32,761 bases of DNA from assembly GCA_029851965.1 (NCBI GenBank), contig JARKUW010000040.1, positions 1 to 32,761 of the forward strand. The letters run 5' to 3'. This DNA comes from Bacteroidota bacterium. GTDB taxonomy: Bacteria; Bacteroidota; Bacteroidia; Sphingobacteriales; Sphingobacteriaceae. The position numbers and the translations under genes were made by a program. Under the pieces are notes generated by a model. It did not search any database. It was not told where the DNA came from and saw nothing but the letters and a program-made list of their open reading frames with translations. How positions within the stretch are numbered: the first letter of the stretch is position 1; each line of letters opens with the position of its first letter. Shown here piece after piece: positions 17,740-26,190 of the stretch.

Positions 17740-18450
17740 ATGGAGAATCAAACAAATAAGGTTGCCCTGATCACAGGAGCAAGTAAAGGTATAGGCAATT
17801 CCGTAGCGGAATCATTGTTAAAAAACGGATATAAAGTAGCGATCACCAGCCGTTCACAGGAAAGTGCCGATGCTGCGGCAGAGAAGCTGAAAGCATTTGG
17901 GTCTGTTATCGGCCTTGCGGCAGATGTGAAAGACCTGTCCTCACAGGAAAAAGTCGTCGCTTCCGTAAAGGAAGCCTGGGGGCAACTTGATGTTCTCGTG
18001 GCCAATGCTGGCGTGGGCTATTTCGCTCCCATCGATGAGATGGACCCGAAGATCTGGCAGGATACAATAGATACCAACCTCACCGGGGTGTTCAACAGTG
18101 TTAAAGCTTCGGTAGAGGAGATCAAGAAGGCACAAGGGTACATTATTACAATATCCAGCCTGGCCGGCACCAACTTCTTCGCGAATGGCTCGGCATACAA
18201 TGCCAGTAAGTTTGGGCTGACGGGTTTCTCACAGGCGATCATGCTGGATCTAAGAAAATACAACGTGAAAGTAACCACCATCATGCCGGGTTCGGTAGCC
18301 ACATATTTCAACGAGCATGAGCCGGATGCAGAAAAAGATGCCTGGAAAATACAACCGGAAGACATCGGACAGCTGGTTGTGGATCTGCTCAACATGCCTG
18401 CAAGAACACTTCCAAGCAAAGTAGAGATCAGACCTACAATGCCCGGGTAG
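17740..18450 (+). CDS. Short-chain dehydrogenase/reductase (classical SDR)
   Basis: NAD(P)-dependent oxidoreductase of 236 residues with one Rossmann domain. Cofactor-binding motif TGASKGIG (12-19), the ANAG strand (88-91), and catalytic residues Asn113, Ser139 or Ser140, Tyr153 and Lys157 (YNASK) are all present. SRSQ after the second strand (Arg38) suggests a preference for NADPH. The family resembles 3-oxoacyl-ACP reductases, but the substrate cannot be decided. Divergent from the alpha-galactosidase; the last 17 bases overlap the 3' end of the convergent DUF3050 gene. Confidence 0.9.
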   Translation: MENQTNKVALITGASKGIGNSVAESLLKNGYKVAITSRSQESADAAAEKLKAFGSVIGLAADVKDLSSQEKVVASVKEAWGQLDVLVANAGVGYFAPIDEMDPKIWQDTIDTNLTGVFNSVKASVEEIKKAQGYIITISSLAGTNFFANGSAYNASKFGLTGFSQAIMLDLRKYNVKVTTIMPGSVATYFNEHEPDAEKDAWKIQPEDIGQLVVDLLNMPARTLPSKVEIRPTMPG

Positions 18451-19231
18451 CAACTGCCCTGTTGGCCATGATCTCCGCGTAGGCACCATCCCAAAGGTCA
18501 ATCCGTTGCTGGAGGCATGCGATGGTTGCCTCCTCAGCTTCGGCCCAGCGCTGCTCGTCGCCGCCACAGAGGCTGGAGGTCATCTCCAGCGCCAGATGGC
18601 TATGGTGATCGCCATCCACTTCGATATGCCTGTCGAGGTAATATTTAAATATAGAAACCCGGTCCGGCAGATCCTTGTGGATGTCGTTTATAATGGCATG
18701 GAACATTCCGGGGATCAGGTCTTCCCGTCCGAACGTAAAGATTGCGGCCTGCAAATGGCTTTTTCCACTATTGATAATACTGAAAGTGTAGTCGACAAAA
18801 CTGCGTGCCGCCTGCGGCACCGAAGCTCCCTCATAGGCCAGCTTCAGATCGCCGGTATTTTTTAACACAGAAATAAATTTATCGATCGCTGTGGTATCGG
18901 CGCCACATTGTTGCATGGCCTCCAGATATAGTTCAAAATGACTTTTACGAATTCCAAAAGCATCCACATCAGACTCCTCACCGGCTACAATTTCATTGAT
19001 CAGGTATCTGGTATCACCGGACCCTTGGGGGAACCAGGGCACTGTTGTGCAGGTTAAGTTGTTCTGAAGGGCTTTTAGGATAGACATGAAATCCCAGACG
19101 GCAAATATATGGTACTGCATAAAGAGCTGCAGGTCTTCAACACTATGGATTGCCTGGTAGATGTTATGGTTTACAATTTGAAGTCTTAGTGGTTCGGTGG
19201 CTGACTTTATGCTTTCGATATGTGCGTTCAT
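18434..19231 (-). CDS. DUF3050 protein, haem-oxygenase-like fold
   Basis: Cytoplasmic all-helical protein of 265 residues that matches the DUF3050 family by its pattern: QYHIFAVWDFMSILKALQ, then PWFPQGSGDTRYLINEIVAGEESD, a mid FGREDLIPGMF, and YYLDRHIEVDGDHHSHLALEM. The last motif (His202, Asp206, His209) with His41, Glu80 or Glu85, and Glu170 looks like a metal-ligand set of the haem-oxygenase-like diiron oxidase superfamily. A redox or oxygenase role is therefore possible but unproven. Alone on its strand; overlaps the convergent SDR gene. I know of no assigned substrate. Confidence 0.75.
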   Translation of the reverse strand: MNAHIESIKSATEPLRLQIVNHNIYQAIHSVEDLQLFMQYHIFAVWDFMSILKALQNNLTCTTVPWFPQGSGDTRYLINEIVAGEESDVDAFGIRKSHFELYLEAMQQCGADTTAIDKFISVLKNTGDLKLAYEGASVPQAARSFVDYTFSIINSGKSHLQAAIFTFGREDLIPGMFHAIINDIHKDLPDRVSIFKYYLDRHIEVDGDHHSHLALEMTSSLCGGDEQRWAEAEEATIACLQQRIDLWDGAYAEIMANRAVATRAL

Positions 19232-19453
19232 TCTTCCGGTGTTTTCTGTCTGATTCCTATTTGATGGGGAGGCAAAGCTAAGAAATATGGCCCTACCAAC
19301 CCAGGCTCAACATCGAATTTGTCTGGTCAAAATTCCGGGGCTTGCAAGAACAGAAATCCCAGTGCCCTGGCGTCCGCTGGTTCAGGGAGCCGCACATATT
19401 GCATCGAAGCACAGAAAAATAAGTGTATCTTACTATTAATCAACTCCAAACCT

Positions 19454-21841
19454 ATGGCTGATTCACAAATTGGCGAAAGCCCGGCGCTCAAAACATTGTC
19501 TCCAGAAATGTTGCATGCCATTGATGCGTACTGGCGCGCAGCAAACTACCTGTCGGTCGGCCAACTTTATCTAAAAGACAATCCCCTGCTGAAGGAACCG
19601 TTGAAACCAGAACATATAAAAAGTATGCTCCTCGGCCACTGGGGAACCACGCCAGGTCAGAACTTCATCTATACACACCTGAACCGCATCATTGTAAAGT
19701 ACGACCTGGACATGATCTACATATCCGGTCCCGGGCATGGTGGCCCCGCAGTTGTATCGGGCACGTACCTGGAAGGTACGTATAGTGAGGTTTACCCGGA
19801 GATCACGCAGGATGAAGAAGGGCTTAAACACCTGTTCCGGCAGTTTTCCTTCCCCGGTGGCATCTCCAGTCATGCCTCTCCGGAAACACCAGGTTCCATA
19901 CATGAGGGCGGCGAGCTTGGCTACTCCTTAAGTCATGCCTTCGGGGCAGTGCTGGACAACCCGGACCTGATTGTTGCCTGCGTGGTGGGCGATGGCGAAG
20001 CAGAGACCGGCCCATTGGCAACGGCATGGCATTCCAACAAGTTTACCAATACGCTATCGGACGGTGTGGTGTTGCCCATACTACATTTAAATGGCTATAA
20101 GATCTCCAACCCAACGGTGCTTGCACGGATCTCACACGAGGAACTGCAGCAGCTTTTCTTTGGTTATGGCTGGACGCCGATTTTTGTGGAGGGGGATGAT
20201 CCGGAGCTGATGCACGAAACGATGGCTGCAGCAATGGACCAGTCGGTTGCGCTCATCCGGAAGATCAAAGAAGATGCGCTAACAGACCCTTGCACACGCG
20301 CACGCTGGCCGATGATCGTGTTACGCTCGCCAAAGGGCTGGACAGGACCCAAGGTTGTAGATGGCCACAAGATTGAGGGCAACTTCCGTTCGCACCAGAT
20401 TCCAATCCTTATTTCCGCAGGCGGCGGAGATGACCACCTGCAACAGCTGGAAAGCTGGCTTAAAAGTTATGGGCCAGAAGAACTGTTTGACGAGAATGGG
20501 AAGCTGAGGCCTGAGCTTGCGGCACTGGCCCCCAAGGGTGCGCGCCGCATGGGCGCCAATCCGCATACAAATGGCGGATTGTTATTGAAGGAATTGAAGA
20601 TTCCCGATTATACGGAATATGCCGTCGACGTACCTGTATACGGCACAATTGGTGAAGGTGATGTACATGTTTGCGGAAGATTTCTCCGCGATGTGATCGT
20701 AAGGAATGAGGACAACCGCAACTTCAGGATATTTGGTCCGGATGAAACCGCTTCCAATCGGCTGGATGAGGTATTCGCCGTCACAAACCGCCAGTGGAAC
20801 ACCGATGTCGTGGACAGCGATGAATATCTCGCGCCATCCGGCAGGGTGATGGAAATGCTGAGTGAACACCAGTGCGAGGGATGGCTCGAAGGTTACCTGC
20901 TGACCGGCAGACATGGCTTGTTGAATTCTTACGAGGCGTTCATTCACATCGTGGATTCCATGTTTAACCAGCATGCCAAATGGTTGAAAATGACAAGTCA
21001 TATCTCCTGGAGGCGGAGAATAGCGTCGTTAAATATACTGCTGACATCGACCGTGTGGCGGCAGGACCACAACGGATTCACCCATCAGGACCCTGGATTT
21101 ATAGATCATGTCGTCAATAAGAAAGCGGAGATTGTGCGTATTTACCTGGCGCCGGATGCGAACTGCCTGCTGTCGATCATGGATCATTGTCTGAGGAGCC
21201 ACCACTATGTGAATGTGATCATCGCTGGTAAACACCCCTCGCCGCAGTGGCTTACCATGAATGAGGCTGTGGACCACTGTGCCCGCGGGATTGGTGTGTG
21301 GAGCTGGGCGAGTTCGGATCAGGGTGCGGAGCCCGACGTGGTGATGGCCTGCGCGGGCGATGTCCCTACCCTCGAAATCCTCGCTGCGGTAACCATATTG
21401 AAGGAACATCTGCCAAACCTGAAGATCAGGGTTGTTAATGTGGTTGATTTGCTGAAGCTACAGAAGAACACAGAACATCCGCATGGCCTGTCGGACAAGG
21501 ACTTCGATTCCCTGTTTACAAAGGATAAGCCGGTCATTTTTGCTTTTCATGGTTACCCATGGCTGATACACCGGCTAACCTACAACCGGGCAAACAACAG
21601 CAACATGCATGTACGCGGATATAAAGAAGAAGGAACGGTGACGACAGCGTTCAACATGACGGTGTTAAATGATATGGACCGGTTTCACCTGGCCATAGAT
21701 GTCATAGACCGGCTGCCGGATGTTGGAAGCAAAGGCATATACCTCAAGCAACAGCTTCAGGACAAACTTATTGAACACAAGTTCTACATCAATAAACATG
21801 GGGAAGATATGCCTGAAATCGTGGGATGGAAATGGTCGTGA
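19454..21841 (+). CDS. xfp: Xylulose-5-phosphate/fructose-6-phosphate phosphoketolase
   Basis: Thiamine-diphosphate enzyme that splits xylulose-5-P or fructose-6-P with phosphate to give acetyl phosphate plus glyceraldehyde-3-P or erythrose-4-P. From ATG 19454 the protein is 795 residues, the usual family length; the frame is open back to 19319, but those 45 residues are not family-like. Motifs: [10 protein letters not shown] (His62), GPGHGGP (His95), [11 protein letters not shown] (His140), and the ThDP site [19 protein letters not shown]. They correspond to the catalytic His residues known in bifidobacterial enzymes. No acetate kinase or other pentose gene is adjacent. It runs alone and is followed by a receiver-domain fragment. 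Confidence 0.93.
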   Translation: MADSQIGESPALKTLSPEMLHAIDAYWRAANYLSVGQLYLKDNPLLKEPLKPEHIKSMLLGHWGTTPGQNFIYTHLNRIIVKYDLDMIYISGPGHGGPAVVSGTYLEGTYSEVYPEITQDEEGLKHLFRQFSFPGGISSHASPETPGSIHEGGELGYSLSHAFGAVLDNPDLIVACVVGDGEAETGPLATAWHSNKFTNTLSDGVVLPILHLNGYKISNPTVLARISHEELQQLFFGYGWTPIFVEGDDPELMHETMAAAMDQSVALIRKIKEDALTDPCTRARWPMIVLRSPKGWTGPKVVDGHKIEGNFRSHQIPILISAGGGDDHLQQLESWLKSYGPEELFDENGKLRPELAALAPKGARRMGANPHTNGGLLLKELKIPDYTEYAVDVPVYGTIGEGDVHVCGRFLRDVIVRNEDNRNFRIFGPDETASNRLDEVFAVTNRQWNTDVVDSDEYLAPSGRVMEMLSEHQCEGWLEGYLLTGRHGLLNSYEAFIHIVDSMFNQHAKWLKMTSHISWRRRIASLNILLTSTVWRQDHNGFTHQDPGFIDHVVNKKAEIVRIYLAPDANCLLSIMDHCLRSHHYVNVIIAGKHPSPQWLTMNEAVDHCARGIGVWSWASSDQGAEPDVVMACAGDVPTLEILAAVTILKEHLPNLKIRVVNVVDLLKLQKNTEHPHGLSDKDFDSLFTKDKPVIFAFHGYPWLIHRLTYNRANNSNMHVRGYKEEGTVTTAFNMTVLNDMDRFHLAIDVIDRLPDVGSKGIYLKQQLQDKLIEHKFYINKHGEDMPEIVGWKWS

Positions 21842-21887
21842 TGCAAGTATAGCGGTTTATATCGAGTACCTTTGTGACTTCCCTGAT

Positions 21888-21989
21888 CACACCCAAAATA
21901 CATCTTTAATCGCTGAAAGCTGCAAAGCAGACGGCTTTATTGCCAGTCCATTTGACGTTGATGAACTGATTAAAGAAGTAAATACGGGT
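21888..21989 (+). pseudogene. Decayed fragment of a response-regulator receiver domain
   Basis: Directly after the phosphoketolase gene, one frame reads HTQNTSLIAESCKADGFIAS, then PFDVDELIKEVNTG. This is the beta4-alpha5 end of a CheY-like receiver: SCKADGFIAKPFD is the usual form, and here the conserved Lys is Ser (AGT at 21945-21947). The residues before it are not receiver-like, and no Asp pocket or start codon is present. It is best read as the remnant of a lost regulator gene. The rest of the 204-base gap shows nothing else recognisable. Confidence 0.55.
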
Positions 21990-22045
21990 GCTTGTTCTGG
22001 AGCAATTTTCAGAAATAACTTAAGATCTGCAGCGCGGGAAGCTTT

Positions 22046-23389
22046 TTACGCTTTGGCCCAGCGATACTTTCTTAATTTCTTTGTAAAATAACCGTCGCTA
22101 CTGGGGCCGCTTGTTTGTAAGCCATCGGGATTATCGTGGTCTTTATCCAACCTATGCATTCCGTAGATTCCCGCGTGCCCACTACATATAAAGGCCGTGA
22201 AGCAAGCCAATGCAAACAGCACCGCATGTTCTGCACCGAAGAGTTCCACCCCCATCATGGTACAGGCCAATGGCGTGTTTGTGGCCCCTGCAAATACAGC
22301 GATAAATCCCAATGCGGCAAACAAGCTTGCCGGCGCAGTTAAAAGATCCGACAAGGTATTGCCCAGCGTGGAGCCGATGTAAAACAACGGTGTCACTTCT
22401 CCTCCTTTGAAACCGGTACCAAGGGTAACTGCGGTGTATATGGTTTTCCAGAGCCAGCTCCAGCTGTCTGAGCCGCCTGCATGAAAAGCCGAAGTGATGG
22501 TTACTGCACCCGGGTATTCCGGATTCACCCCTAAGCTCAGGTAGTCGGGTTTAGCGAGTAGCGCCGTTAATCCGATAATAACCAACCCTCCGAAAACAGG
22601 GATCATCCACTTGTATTTAAACAAACGCTGGGAAGCGTTTTTCACCGCTGTGACCATCCGGATAAACAACAAACTTGCAAGGCCGAAGGCAGCGGAAGAA
22701 AGGATAATCTTCGCAACCAGCAGCAAGGTTTCGCGATAATGCGGCAAGTCGATACTGGTGCTTACCACGGCATCTATCTGGTAATGCACATGGGCAATCT
22801 GCCAAAGCTTTACCGCCATGTCCCCGACCACTCCCCCGACCACCGCCGGCAGCCATGCATCATAGCGGATGCGCCCGATGGTAACAACTTCAAGCGCGAA
22901 GATGGCTCCGGTGAGTGGCGTCCCAAAAACCGCCCCAAAGCCGGCGGCAACGCCGGCAGTCAGGAGCATGCGCATATCAGTTCCCGTTAACTTCAGCCAG
23001 TTCGCATACCCGGCAGCGATACTGCCGCCGATCTGCACGGCTGTGCCTTCACGGCCTGCAGAACCGCCAAATAAATGGGTAATAATAGTTGTTGCAAGGA
23101 TCACCGGCGCCATACGCTCGGGTACATGGCCCTGCTCCAGATAGATCTGCTCCAGGATGAGGCTGTTCCCTTTTTCGGCCGCACGGCCAGCGGTCTTATA
23201 GATGAAGTAAATAAGCAGGCCGGCCAGTGGCAACAGGAACAGCAGCCATTTATGGTCGAACCGGAAATGAATTGCGACACTTAACAGCCATAAAAACAGT
23301 GCGACAATACTGCCGATTATAAAGGCAACCGGGACAATCAGCGCCGCCCAACGCAACAGTTGTTTGATGTAGATGTAGTATTCTTTCAA
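22046..23389 (-). CDS. CLC-family anion transporter, probably the fluoride-exporting CLC-F type
   Basis: Inner-membrane CLC protein of 447 residues with about 10-12 membrane segments. It carries GGSAGREGTAVQ with gating Glu114, GFGAVFGTPLTGAIFALE and a late GFKGGEVTPLFYIG. The anion-site motif GSGIP of chloride CLCs is missing and GNSLI (74-78) takes its place, and GREGT replaces GREGP; both are marks of the CLC-F clade that exchanges fluoride for protons. The assignment to CLC-F is from remembered motifs. The start is TTG 23389-23387: an in-frame TAA lies 12 codons upstream with no ATG or GTG between, and the first membrane segment begins near residue 14. No fluoride riboswitch was seen upstream. 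Divergent from the cbb3 operon. Confidence 0.85.
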   Translation of the reverse strand: MKEYYIYIKQLLRWAALIVPVAFIIGSIVALFLWLLSVAIHFRFDHKWLLFLLPLAGLLIYFIYKTAGRAAEKGNSLILEQIYLEQGHVPERMAPVILATTIITHLFGGSAGREGTAVQIGGSIAAGYANWLKLTGTDMRMLLTAGVAAGFGAVFGTPLTGAIFALEVVTIGRIRYDAWLPAVVGGVVGDMAVKLWQIAHVHYQIDAVVSTSIDLPHYRETLLLVAKIILSSAAFGLASLLFIRMVTAVKNASQRLFKYKWMIPVFGGLVIIGLTALLAKPDYLSLGVNPEYPGAVTITSAFHAGGSDSWSWLWKTIYTAVTLGTGFKGGEVTPLFYIGSTLGNTLSDLLTAPASLFAALGFIAVFAGATNTPLACTMMGVELFGAEHAVLFALACFTAFICSGHAGIYGMHRLDKDHDNPDGLQTSGPSSDGYFTKKLRKYRWAKA

Positions 23390-23494
23390 GAGTAATGCAT
23401 ATTCTAAATCACTAATGTAGGTTTATTTTAGTAAATCAGCAGTTTAGGGCATTATTACAGCTGCTGGAATGGTGATAGGGCACTACTTAAGAAT

Positions 23495-23508
23495 ATGATC
23501 GTTATCAC
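23495..23508. promoter_or_regulatory. FNR/CRP-type palindrome upstream of the cbb3 operon
   Basis: ATGAT-CGTT-ATCAC matches 8 of 10 positions of the FNR box TTGAT-N4-ATCAA and has perfect TGAT/ATCA arms. It lies about 70 bases ahead of the ccoI start, in the gap shared with the divergent CLC gene. Oxygen-sensing Crp/Fnr-family control is common for cbb3 genes, so the position fits, but a single site could arise by chance. Confidence 0.45.
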
Positions 23509-23577
23509 ATTTTTGCAGCTGCTGATATCATTTTATGACATGCCGGTATGTGCCACCTTTGGACATAATCCGATGGC

Positions 23578-25977
23578 ATGTTACAGACAAAAGAAATCCA
23601 GTTGGCTACCAGGTGCTTCCATTGCGGGGATGCACTTCCTGCAGCACCATACCAGCTCCAGGAAAAGGAATTTTGCTGCGTTGGCTGCGTAGGCGTATAC
23701 AAGATTCTGAGCGAAAATAATCTTGGCGACTACTACCTGTACAACGATGTTCCGGGGCAATCGCAGAAAAGCAAAAACATTCATTATGGTTACCTGGATG
23801 AGCCCGCCATTGCCGCAGAACTTGTGGACTATATGGACGATCGAATTACCATTATCACTTTATACATACCCGCAATACACTGCAGTTCCTGCATCTGGCT
23901 GCTGGAAAGCCTGCATAAGCTGAACCCCAACATCAGCAACTCCAGGGTGGATTTCCTGAAAAAACAGGTTGTTGTGACCTTCCAAAACAAAGCATTATCC
24001 CTAAAAGGCCTGGTCGAAACTCTGGTTGGTATCGGATACGAACCGCTGATCAGCCTGCAGGATGTGGTCAAAGAACAGCAGGATCCAAAAAGCGATCGCA
24101 AGCTGATCAGGCAAATCGCTGTGGCGGGATTTTGCTTTGGCAATACCATGCTGCTCAGCTTCCCCGATTACTTCGGATTGTCGGGCCTTGAGCATGAATT
24201 TAAACAGTTCTTCGGCATACTTAACCTTGCCTTTGCACTGCCGGTGGTGTTCTACAGTGGCCGTGATTATTTCACATCAGCCTGGCTGAACCTGAAGAAC
24301 GGTGTCCTGAACCTGGATTTCCCGTTGGCTTTAGGCATTCTGATCATGTTCCTGCGTTCCATTGCAGAGATTGCAACAGGCAGCGGTGCCGGATTTGTTG
24401 ACACACTCTGCGGACTTGTATTTTTCTTACTCATTGGCAAGTGGATGCAGCAGCATACGTACCATCACCTATCTTTCGAACGGGACTACCGTTCCTATTT
24501 CCCGGTGGCGGTGACCGTACTTAAAAATGGTCTTGAGCAAGCCGTACCGTTGGATCAGCTGCATAAAGGCGACCGGATCCTGATCCGGAGCAATGAGATT
24601 ATTCCTGCGGACGCGATCCTGCTGAAAGGCAATGCTGTGCTCGACTTCAGCTTCGTGACCGGAGAATCCAATCCCGCGCCAAAAGTATTGGGTGAGATCG
24701 TTTATGCCGGCGGGCGACAGCTTGAAGGCGCCATTGAACTCGAAGTTGTAAAGCCCGTTTCTCAAAGTTATTTAACCAGGCTCTGGAACAATGAGACCTT
24801 TTCCATCGATAAAGATCGCATCAGTACCTTTTCAGGCAGGGCAAGTAAATATTTCAGCATTGCACTGCTGACTGTTGCGTTCTCAAGTGGTATCTTCTGG
24901 ATATTTTCCGGTGACCTCTCAAAGGGACTCGCGGCTTTTTCTGCCGTACTCATTATCGCCTGCCCATGTGCATTGGCGCTAAGTTCCCCCTTTACCCTCG
25001 CTGCGGTGTTAAGCATTTTCGACAAGAACAAGTTTTACCTGAAAAACACATCCGTGATTGAAGAACTCGCCCGTATTGACACGTTTGTATTTGATAAGAC
25101 GGGCACAATAAGCAATCCGGAGGCATCAGGATTTACGTTTAAGGGCAGCATCACTGATACGGAGAAGCAACTGGTCAGCGACCTGGCGCGGAATTCCGGA
25201 CACCCATTGAGCCGGGAGCTGGTGAAGTGGATCGGCCTGGCGCCGAAGTTTACGGTGGCCGACTACCGCGAGATGGTGGGACGGGGAACAAAAGGTATCG
25301 TGAATGGCCGGGCGGTAAAGATGGGCAGTGCTGCATTTCTGGGCATTGACGCACCGCATGCTGTCGAGGGAAGCGTTGTGCACCTGGTTATGGATGAAAA
25401 TTACCTGGGTTACTTCCTGTTTGTTCAGAAATGGCGCCCGCGCCTGAAAGAGCTTATTGTTAGGCTGCGCAAAATCGCCTCGCTGCACCTGCTGTCTGGC
25501 GATCAGGATCAGGACCGCAAGAGCCTCGTTTCCTTCTTCCCGGATGAAAAACAAATGCATTTCCGGCAGTCGCCACAAGATAAGCTGGACTACATCCTCG
25601 AACTGCAGAAAGCGAAGCACAAGGTATTGATGTTCGGCGATGGGCTGAACGATGCGGGTGCACTGAAACAAAGTGATCTCGGGGTGGCCGTGACGGACAA
25701 CATCAACAACTTCACGCCCGGCTGCGAAGCCATCCTGGATGGTGCAAGTTTCAGTAAGATCCCGGACTTTATCCAACAGGCGAAAGACGCCGTAAAGATC
25801 ATCCACATGAGCTTCGCCATATCGCTGATCTACAACTTCCTGGGACTGTCATTTGCCGTCCAGGGCATGCTCTCCCCCCTTATTGCAGCCATTCTTATGC
25901 CTGCAAGTACGGTGACCATCATCCTGTTTACCAGCATCATGGCCAGACTTTATGCACGTAAAAACAACCTGTTATGA
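23578..25977 (+). CDS. ccoI: CcoI/FixI-type copper-transporting P1B ATPase
   Basis: Inner-membrane copper pump needed to build the cbb3 oxidase; it supplies copper for the CuB site. The 799-residue order is: N-terminal Cys cluster (Cys13, Cys16, Cys33, Cys34, Cys37), an HMA domain with Cys102-x2-Cys105, membrane helices, actuator motif TGES (361-364), transport motif CPC (462-464), phosphorylation site DKTGT with Asp506, the SGHPLS motif of heavy-metal ATPases, and hinge GDGLNDAGAL. First gene of the cbb3 operon; its end overlaps ccoS by four bases (ATGA). The adjoining oxidase genes make CcoI far more likely than a copper-detoxifying CopA. Confidence 0.95.
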   Translation: MLQTKEIQLATRCFHCGDALPAAPYQLQEKEFCCVGCVGVYKILSENNLGDYYLYNDVPGQSQKSKNIHYGYLDEPAIAAELVDYMDDRITIITLYIPAIHCSSCIWLLESLHKLNPNISNSRVDFLKKQVVVTFQNKALSLKGLVETLVGIGYEPLISLQDVVKEQQDPKSDRKLIRQIAVAGFCFGNTMLLSFPDYFGLSGLEHEFKQFFGILNLAFALPVVFYSGRDYFTSAWLNLKNGVLNLDFPLALGILIMFLRSIAEIATGSGAGFVDTLCGLVFFLLIGKWMQQHTYHHLSFERDYRSYFPVAVTVLKNGLEQAVPLDQLHKGDRILIRSNEIIPADAILLKGNAVLDFSFVTGESNPAPKVLGEIVYAGGRQLEGAIELEVVKPVSQSYLTRLWNNETFSIDKDRISTFSGRASKYFSIALLTVAFSSGIFWIFSGDLSKGLAAFSAVLIIACPCALALSSPFTLAAVLSIFDKNKFYLKNTSVIEELARIDTFVFDKTGTISNPEASGFTFKGSITDTEKQLVSDLARNSGHPLSRELVKWIGLAPKFTVADYREMVGRGTKGIVNGRAVKMGSAAFLGIDAPHAVEGSVVHLVMDENYLGYFLFVQKWRPRLKELIVRLRKIASLHLLSGDQDQDRKSLVSFFPDEKQMHFRQSPQDKLDYILELQKAKHKVLMFGDGLNDAGALKQSDLGVAVTDNINNFTPGCEAILDGASFSKIPDFIQQAKDAVKIIHMSFAISLIYNFLGLSFAVQGMLSPLIAAILMPASTVTIILFTSIMARLYARKNNLL

Positions 25978-26159
25978 ACATGATATTCATGCTGATCGGA
26001 ATCAGCATTTTACTCGCACTGATCTTTCTGGCTGCCTTCTTCTGGGCGAGCAAGACCGGTCAGAATGACGACACGTACACGCCCGCAGTACGGATTCTCT
26101 TTGATGATGAACTGCCACTGCCCAATGCAAATGCGGCAGACGATAATACCAAGATATAA
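25974..26159 (+). CDS. ccoS: CcoS, cbb3 oxidase assembly protein
   Basis: Small membrane protein of 61 residues with one N-terminal hydrophobic helix (MIFMLIGISILLALIFLAAFFWA) and the typical short tail TPAVRILFDDELP. In other bacteria CcoS is needed for cofactor insertion into cbb3 oxidase. The ATG overlaps the ccoI stop (ATGA), and ccoNO follows after 31 bases. Confidence 0.92.
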   Translation: MNMIFMLIGISILLALIFLAAFFWASKTGQNDDTYTPAVRILFDDELPLPNANAADDNTKI

Positions 26160-26190
26160 TAGCCTGATATCCATTTAAACATAATTACTG

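Noticed and set aside
18018..18567. Antisense frames across the SDR and DUF3050 genes
   Set aside because: Both sense genes are strongly family-like; the antisense proteins are rich in Ser, Cys and Arg with no motif.
19319..19453. N-terminal extension of the phosphoketolase
   Set aside because: The 45 residues are low in family-like features and the ATG at 19454 gives the usual protein length of about 795.
23390..23494. Fluoride riboswitch ahead of the CLC gene
   Set aside because: I looked on the minus strand for the crcB-motif core and its conserved pairing elements and did not find them.
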